Positions 15,359-19,800 of a stretch of DNA of 19,800 bases are shown piece after piece. The notes under the pieces were generated by a model. It had not been told where the DNA came from. It saw only the letters and a program-made list of their open reading frames with translations, and made no database searches. A program made the position numbers and the translations under genes. The stretch's first letter is position 1. The number at the start of each line of letters is the position of its first letter. This DNA comes from Treponema sp. UBA1793 (lineage in GTDB: Bacteria; Spirochaetota; Spirochaetia; Treponematales; Treponemataceae), in contig DCFX01000067.1 of assembly GCA_002314445.1 (NCBI GenBank), positions 1 through 19,800 on the forward strand. The letters run 5' to 3'.

Positions 15359-16879
15359 ATGAGAGACACAACGGCGGATTATTTTTTAAATCTTCTCAAG
15401 CAGGATTCTGGCATGAAGCTGCTGCGTTCGCATTCGGCTCATCTTACCATATCGTTTCTATACAATGCGTTCCGGGAGGAACACGTTCAGTCAATTCCGT
15501 CTGATCAGCTTGAATCGAAGCTCGCGCTTTTTCTGCAGGCGCATCAGGAAGATGAACATCTGATGGAAGAGGAGGCGGAGGAGACTGTTTTTGTTCCGGG
15601 GCAGAATGAATTGTTTGCCGATTTTCAGACAAAGGCGCATGTACTGGTCACATTCTGGTGTTCCGACGACCGCGCATATTTACGGAGATACAGTCTTGCA
15701 AGCGGTGTATTTGTGGTGGAACTTACGGCGGGCATCGAGCGGCTGTTCTCGTGGATTGAGAACAGTGAGCCTGCGGAGTTTGTGGGGACTGAATCACGGT
15801 TCCAGAATATTCTGCTGCGGCTGCGCGATTTGAAGGAAAATACGCAGGAGGCGCCGGCGGAACGTATTGCAGCACTGAAGGAACAGAAAAAGAAAATCGA
15901 TGAACAGATAAAAAAAATCGAGCTGACGGGCGTGCCGCAGATGTATACCGAGGTACAGATTAAAGAGCGTCTTGAAGGCATCAGCCGCGATTCCCGCGAA
16001 CTGCTCGGCGACTTCAGGCAGGCTGAAGACAACTTCAGGGCAATCCTGCAGGAAATCTACCGTGAGCAGGGTGATATGCAGGCGACGCGGGGCAGTATTC
16101 TGGGATATACACTTGATACGAATCACGCGCTTCGTGTTTCGCCGCAGGGGCAGTCGTTCTCTTCCTTTTGGAATTTCATTTCGCAGGATACTGACGATGA
16201 AATAAATTCGCTCATTAATGCCATTCTTTCTGCCGCCGAGAATCAGAATGTCGTCTGGTCAGATGATTTTCTGCTGCATCTGAAACAGTATCTGTATGAT
16301 GCCGGTCATAAGATCATCGAGCAGAACCGCGTGCTTTCGGACCGCATCAGCAGGATTCTTTCAACGCAGGAAGCGGGCAGTCGTTATTTGATCAGGCAGC
16401 TTACGGCCGGGATAAAAAAAGAAATGGTAACGTATCTGGAACGGATTGACGGGGGTGCAGAAAGTCCCGGACGCGATTTTCTTTTCGTCGAAGGGAAGCC
16501 TGGTCTTTCTTTTCCGCAGGCGCGTACTCCGGTGCTGGATGAACAGACGAACACGATGGAAGAGATGAAGCCGTTTAACGCTCAGGCGATAGATTCCGCT
16601 TCGCTCAAGGCGCTGTTTAATCAGTTTTATGTTGATGAAAAGGAACTGCTTAAAACGGCGGATGCGTTCCGCGCAGAGAAAAACGGCATGCAGTTTACAC
16701 TTGCCGAACTGATGCAGAAGTATCCGGTAAAGAAAGGTCTTGCAGAAGTGGTTACATGGTTTGCGGTTGCGGAACATGATGACCGCATGAAAGTGGAATC
16801 GGAAAAAAACGATGAAATAGAATTTACCAGAAACGGTACACGTGTCAAAGTAACTGTACCGAGGATGTTGTTCATATGA
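15359..16879 (+). CDS. jetA: Wadjet subunit JetA (DUF3375, MukF/kleisin-like)
   Basis: A 506-residue DUF3375 protein, near the usual 480-500. Family landmarks are clear: an N-terminal LLRSHSAHLTISFLY, the block ELTAGIERLFSWIENSEPAEFVGTES (as two parts, about 121-146), a predicted coiled coil about 165-190 (ERIAALKEQKKKIDEQIKKIE), then ELLGDFRQAEDNFR (214-227) and QGQSFSSFWNF (263-273). In Wadjet type I, JetA is the kleisin that links the JetC SMC-like ATPase heads and carries JetB, forming a complex that senses small circular DNA by loop extrusion; JetD then cuts it. It ends in an ATGA overlap with jetB. The start at 15359 has no ribosome site, and a -10-like box lies 6 nt upstream, so the mRNA may be leaderless; the next in-frame Met at 15413 is no better. 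Confidence 0.92.
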   Translation: MRDTTADYFLNLLKQDSGMKLLRSHSAHLTISFLYNAFREEHVQSIPSDQLESKLALFLQAHQEDEHLMEEEAEETVFVPGQNELFADFQTKAHVLVTFWCSDDRAYLRRYSLASGVFVVELTAGIERLFSWIENSEPAEFVGTESRFQNILLRLRDLKENTQEAPAERIAALKEQKKKIDEQIKKIELTGVPQMYTEVQIKERLEGISRDSRELLGDFRQAEDNFRAILQEIYREQGDMQATRGSILGYTLDTNHALRVSPQGQSFSSFWNFISQDTDDEINSLINAILSAAENQNVVWSDDFLLHLKQYLYDAGHKIIEQNRVLSDRISRILSTQEAGSRYLIRQLTAGIKKEMVTYLERIDGGAESPGRDFLFVEGKPGLSFPQARTPVLDEQTNTMEEMKPFNAQAIDSASLKALFNQFYVDEKELLKTADAFRAEKNGMQFTLAELMQKYPVKKGLAEVVTWFAVAEHDDRMKVESEKNDEIEFTRNGTRVKVTVPRMLFI

Positions 16880-17508
16880 GCGGACAAAAAATTCCGGTAT
16901 GGGCGCCAGTGTGCGTCAAGCTGCTGCAGGGACCGGTGTATGCAGGCGACTCAGCATGGCCGCTGCTTTCTTCATGGAAGTCAGATGTGCAGAATTATTT
17001 CGCGGTGATCGGCGTTTCCGTTGTGGTGAGCGACGAGGACGGATATGCGTTTCTTTCGCAGAGCGATGACGCGGTTGAGGATAACGGCGGAACCGACGTA
17101 CCTCTCTGCGGCAGCGGAGAAGAGACGGTTGCAGTGCCGCGCCTCGTCAAAAAATATCCTTTGTCTCCGGAAGTGTCGCTTCTGTGCGTGCTGCTCCGCG
17201 AAGAGCTTGATACGTTTGACGCGTCGGGGAATCAGTCTGCTGTCCTCAGAATGAAGGAAAGTGAGATAAAAGACAGACTCGCCGCTTTTGTGAAGGATAA
17301 AAACGATCAGCTGAAATTCTACAACAAACTTGATTCATATCTTTCGCAGCTGGTAAACCTTACGTTTCTCCGCGAAGTGTCCGACGCCGCGGTTACGTCT
17401 TCCGGCGGCCGCGAATTCGAAGTACGGCGCATCATCCGCGCTAAAATAAATCCGGAGTTTTTGAAACTGTTTAAGGCGAAACTTCAGCAGGAGAGTGGAC
17501 ATGAATGA
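16876..17508 (+). CDS. jetB: Wadjet subunit JetB (DUF4194, MukE-like)
   Basis: A 210-residue DUF4194 protein, expected length for JetB. Typical elements are LSPEVSLLCVLLREELDTFD, a following charged helix (MKESEIKDRLAAFVKD), and a winged-helix-like segment LVNLTFLREV ending in the basic strand FEVRRIIRAKI. JetB is the MukE counterpart (KITE-type winged-helix subunit) that binds the JetA kleisin. The start overlaps the jetA stop (ATGA), with GAGG 11 nt upstream, and its end overlaps jetC by 8 bp, so all three are translationally coupled. Order and overlaps are the standard Wadjet arrangement and support the assignment independently of the weaker sequence landmarks. Confidence 0.9.
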   Translation: MSGQKIPVWAPVCVKLLQGPVYAGDSAWPLLSSWKSDVQNYFAVIGVSVVVSDEDGYAFLSQSDDAVEDNGGTDVPLCGSGEETVAVPRLVKKYPLSPEVSLLCVLLREELDTFDASGNQSAVLRMKESEIKDRLAAFVKDKNDQLKFYNKLDSYLSQLVNLTFLREVSDAAVTSSGGREFEVRRIIRAKINPEFLKLFKAKLQQESGHE

Positions 17509-19800
17509 CATGTTGTTTTCTTCAGGCGGATACCGGCTTTCCGTATTTCAGCTGTACAACTGGGGCGTTTTTAACAAGGCAATTTACACGATTGACTGCG
17601 GCGGAAGGTCGTCGCTGCTTACCGGCGAAAACGGCAGCGGCAAGACGACGATTGTCGATGCAATCGTTTCGCTGCTCGTACCTCCGCAGGCGCGTTATTA
17701 CAATCAGTCTTCAGGAACGGACAGAAAGCGCGACCGTACTGAAGAAACGTACGTGCTCGGTGCGTACGGAAACAAACAGGACGAAGAAGCGGGCGGCGTA
17801 AAGGCGCAGTCGCTCCGCGATCATGATACGTTTTCGGTGCTTAACGGCTGTTTTGTAAACGACGATATGCAGAGTACGGTGAGCTTGCTGCAGGTGCGTT
17901 ATTTTTCAGGCGACGTTCTGCAGCACATGTTCGCGCTTACGAAACAGCGCGTATCAATTGAAGACATTCAGAATTTTCTGAAAACAAAAAATATGATGAT
18001 AGACCGGAAAGGCGAATGGAAGCGGGCTGTTTCAAATCAGTTCGGTACGGTGTTCTTTGATTCGTTCACCAGATACAGCGATGCGTTTACAGGCGTATTC
18101 GGATTCCGTTCCGACAGGGCGCTCAGACTTTTTTCACAGACTGTCGGACTCAAGGTGCTGGGCAGCCTGACGGAATTTATCCGCGCGAACATGCTTGAAG
18201 ACCCCGGCACTGAAAAACAGTTTGAAGAACTTGAAGTTAATTATGAAAAGCTTATGGAAAGCTACAACGTGATTCAGAAGACGAAAAAGCAGATTGAACT
18301 GCTCCAGCCGGTGATCGACACGGGAAACAAATGGAAGGAAGCGCAGGCTGATAAAATAAAATACGATGCGTTTAAAAGCACCATTCCGTTGTGGTATGCT
18401 GACTGCGCGCTCACGCTGTACGGAGCTGAAGAAAAAGAACAACAGAACAAACTTGCCGGGGCAGAAGCGAACCGCACTGTTACAATCAATAAACAGAACG
18501 ACGTGCAGAAGGAGATAGATTCGCTCAACATAGCGCTTGCGCAGAATGAAACTGCCCGTCATATTTCTGAAATTAAAAATCATATCGAACAGCTTGAATC
18601 GGAAAAGCAGCGGATACAGGCGGCCCGTTCAGCACATGAAGAAAAACTGCTTCGTGCGGGGCTTTCGCTGCCTGAGACGGAAAAACATTTTTTGAATAAT
18701 CTCCTTGAAATAGAAAAACAGTTGTCGGTGAAGCAGGCCGATAATACGCTGAACGGCGAAAAACTGTTCAAGGCCCGTACGGAAAAAAATGCATTGACCG
18801 ACCGCAGCGGCATCATAAAAAACGAACTCGAATCGCTGGGAAAAAGGACGTCCAACATTCCCCTTGAAAACGTGGAGCTTCGTGCCCGCATCTGCAGCGC
18901 GGTGAAATGCGCAGAATCCGATCTGCCGTTTGCAGGCGAACTCATCCGCGTTGCACCGGGAGAAGAACAGTGGAGCGCAAGTATAGAAAAACTGCTCCAT
19001 AATTTTGCACTTGACATACTGGTGAGCGAAAAACTCTACGAGAAAGTGACTTCATATATTAAGAGCACCGATATGAACGGACGGGTCGTCTATCTTCGTA
19101 CCGGTGAAAGTTTTTCATTATCCGGCGGCCGCAGGACGGCACCAGCGGAAAATACGGTTCCCGGAAAACTTGAGATAAAGCAGAATCATGCGCTTACACC
19201 GTGGATCGACGATTATGTGCGGAATCATTTCGACTATCTGTGCACCGATGACACTGCCGAAATAAAGCATGCTGAGCGTGCGGTCACGTCGACCGGCCTT
19301 ATAAAGAGCGGCATCCGGCATGAAAAAGATGACAGAAAGCCGCGTGCAGGTTCTGTCGTGCAGGTACTCGGCTGGGATAACACACAGAAGAAACGGGAGC
19401 TGAGCGCTTCGTTCGACGACGTACAGCGCGGTATTGAAAAGGCTGATGTGGCACTCGGTTTGCTTGAAAAAAAACAGGATGACATCAGCGCTCAGACCCT
19501 GAATCTGAAAATGCTTTCCGAAGAAACGGTGTGGGACACTATCGACACGGAAAGCCGTGCGAAGCGGATTGATTCACTTATTGATGAAAAAAAATCGCTT
19601 GAATCAAAAGCGGGCGATATCCGTGAGATTAACAGCCAGCTTGACCGTAAGAAACAGGCTAAGAAACAGTATGACGACGAGCTTGAGCGCATCAATCAGG
19701 TGAAGGGGCAGATTGACGGCAGACTGAAAGAGATTGCCGGTAAGATTGAGCAGAATACAGCCGTATGGAGCGTCGTGCCTGAAAGCGAACGGCAGCACAT
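17501..19800 (+). CDS. jetC: Wadjet subunit JetC (SMC/MukB-like ATPase), 3' end outside window
   Basis: 766 codons are visible and the frame is open to the window edge. The N-terminus has the MukB/JetC-type start (FQLYNWGVFNK) and Walker A GENGSGKT (42-49), then YYNQSSGTDRKRDRTEETYVLGAY split over about 70-95, characteristic of JetC. Long Glu/Lys/Gln-rich coiled-coil stretches follow (about 220-300, 325-460 and 640-750), around a less coiled part (about 470-600) where a hinge-like region could sit. The signature and Walker B motifs lie beyond the window. JetC is the ATPase motor that extrudes DNA loops. The start at 17501 has AGGAG at 17489-17493 and overlaps the jetB stop by 8 bp; an in-frame ATG at 17510 is less likely. 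JetD (DUF3322/DUF2220 nuclease) is expected next. Confidence 0.92.
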   Translation, partial: MNDMLFSSGGYRLSVFQLYNWGVFNKAIYTIDCGGRSSLLTGENGSGKTTIVDAIVSLLVPPQARYYNQSSGTDRKRDRTEETYVLGAYGNKQDEEAGGVKAQSLRDHDTFSVLNGCFVNDDMQSTVSLLQVRYFSGDVLQHMFALTKQRVSIEDIQNFLKTKNMMIDRKGEWKRAVSNQFGTVFFDSFTRYSDAFTGVFGFRSDRALRLFSQTVGLKVLGSLTEFIRANMLEDPGTEKQFEELEVNYEKLMESYNVIQKTKKQIELLQPVIDTGNKWKEAQADKIKYDAFKSTIPLWYADCALTLYGAEEKEQQNKLAGAEANRTVTINKQNDVQKEIDSLNIALAQNETARHISEIKNHIEQLESEKQRIQAARSAHEEKLLRAGLSLPETEKHFLNNLLEIEKQLSVKQADNTLNGEKLFKARTEKNALTDRSGIIKNELESLGKRTSNIPLENVELRARICSAVKCAESDLPFAGELIRVAPGEEQWSASIEKLLHNFALDILVSEKLYEKVTSYIKSTDMNGRVVYLRTGESFSLSGGRRTAPAENTVPGKLEIKQNHALTPWIDDYVRNHFDYLCTDDTAEIKHAERAVTSTGLIKSGIRHEKDDRKPRAGSVVQVLGWDNTQKKRELSASFDDVQRGIEKADVALGLLEKKQDDISAQTLNLKMLSEETVWDTIDTESRAKRIDSLIDEKKSLESKAGDIREINSQLDRKKQAKKQYDDELERINQVKGQIDGRLKEIAGKIEQNTAVWSVVPESERQH

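Noticed and set aside
18134..19017. Minus-strand open frames inside jetC.
   Set aside because: They lie antisense to a well-supported coiled-coil gene and read as Phe/Ser-rich translations typical of the reverse of Glu/Lys-rich coding.

Overview
The window is one contiguous piece of bacterial chromosome, moderately GC-balanced. Codon habits and the mix of small operons with scattered degraded genes look Treponema/spirochaete-like, but that is an impression: there is no rRNA or marker gene to fix the taxon. Several genes at the left end belong to families best known from gut Firmicutes, so exchange with gut bacteria is plausible.

Layout. (1) 1-2265: two adjoining ABC half-transporters (the first enters from outside the window), an exporter-fold heterodimer. 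(2) 2334-4180: a strong sigma-70-type promoter whose -10 region and start are covered by a perfect 18-bp inverted repeat, followed by a three-gene unit: an orphan membrane segment of a methyltransferase, a BAAT-type alpha/beta hydrolase and a small SAM methyltransferase. (3) 4251-4431: seven 22-bp tandem repeats bracketed by inverted ends. (4) 4663-9490: a translationally coupled pair, a SNF2-family ATPase and an unrecognised 641-residue partner whose C-terminal half resembles helicase-associated domains. (5) 9478-10725 (minus): a secreted esterase. (6) 10845-11052: a non-coding stretch with about 46-nt periodicity. (7) 11112-12947 (minus): a CPBP-family protease gene and a nucleotidyltransferase gene broken by a 131-bp MITE with a clean 4-bp target duplication. 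(8) 13092-14774: a SulP anion transporter. (9) 14775-15358: debris, including a second copy of the esterase 3' end. (10) 15359-19800: jetA, jetB and the first 766 codons of jetC, a type I Wadjet anti-plasmid system; jetD should lie just outside.

The ABC pair and the hydrolase/methyltransferase unit probably form one small-molecule handling locus under a repressor that is not in the window. The right part, with Wadjet, the SNF2 pair, a MITE, a repeat array and duplicated gene fragments, has the look of a defence/accessory region. The most promising uncharacterised system is the SNF2-641aa pair. It may share with jetA the lack of a Shine-Dalgarno sequence and a -10-like box only 6-7 nt before the start codon. 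JetA, JetB and JetC would act together as an SMC (MukBEF-like) complex that recognises small circular DNA, cut by JetD.
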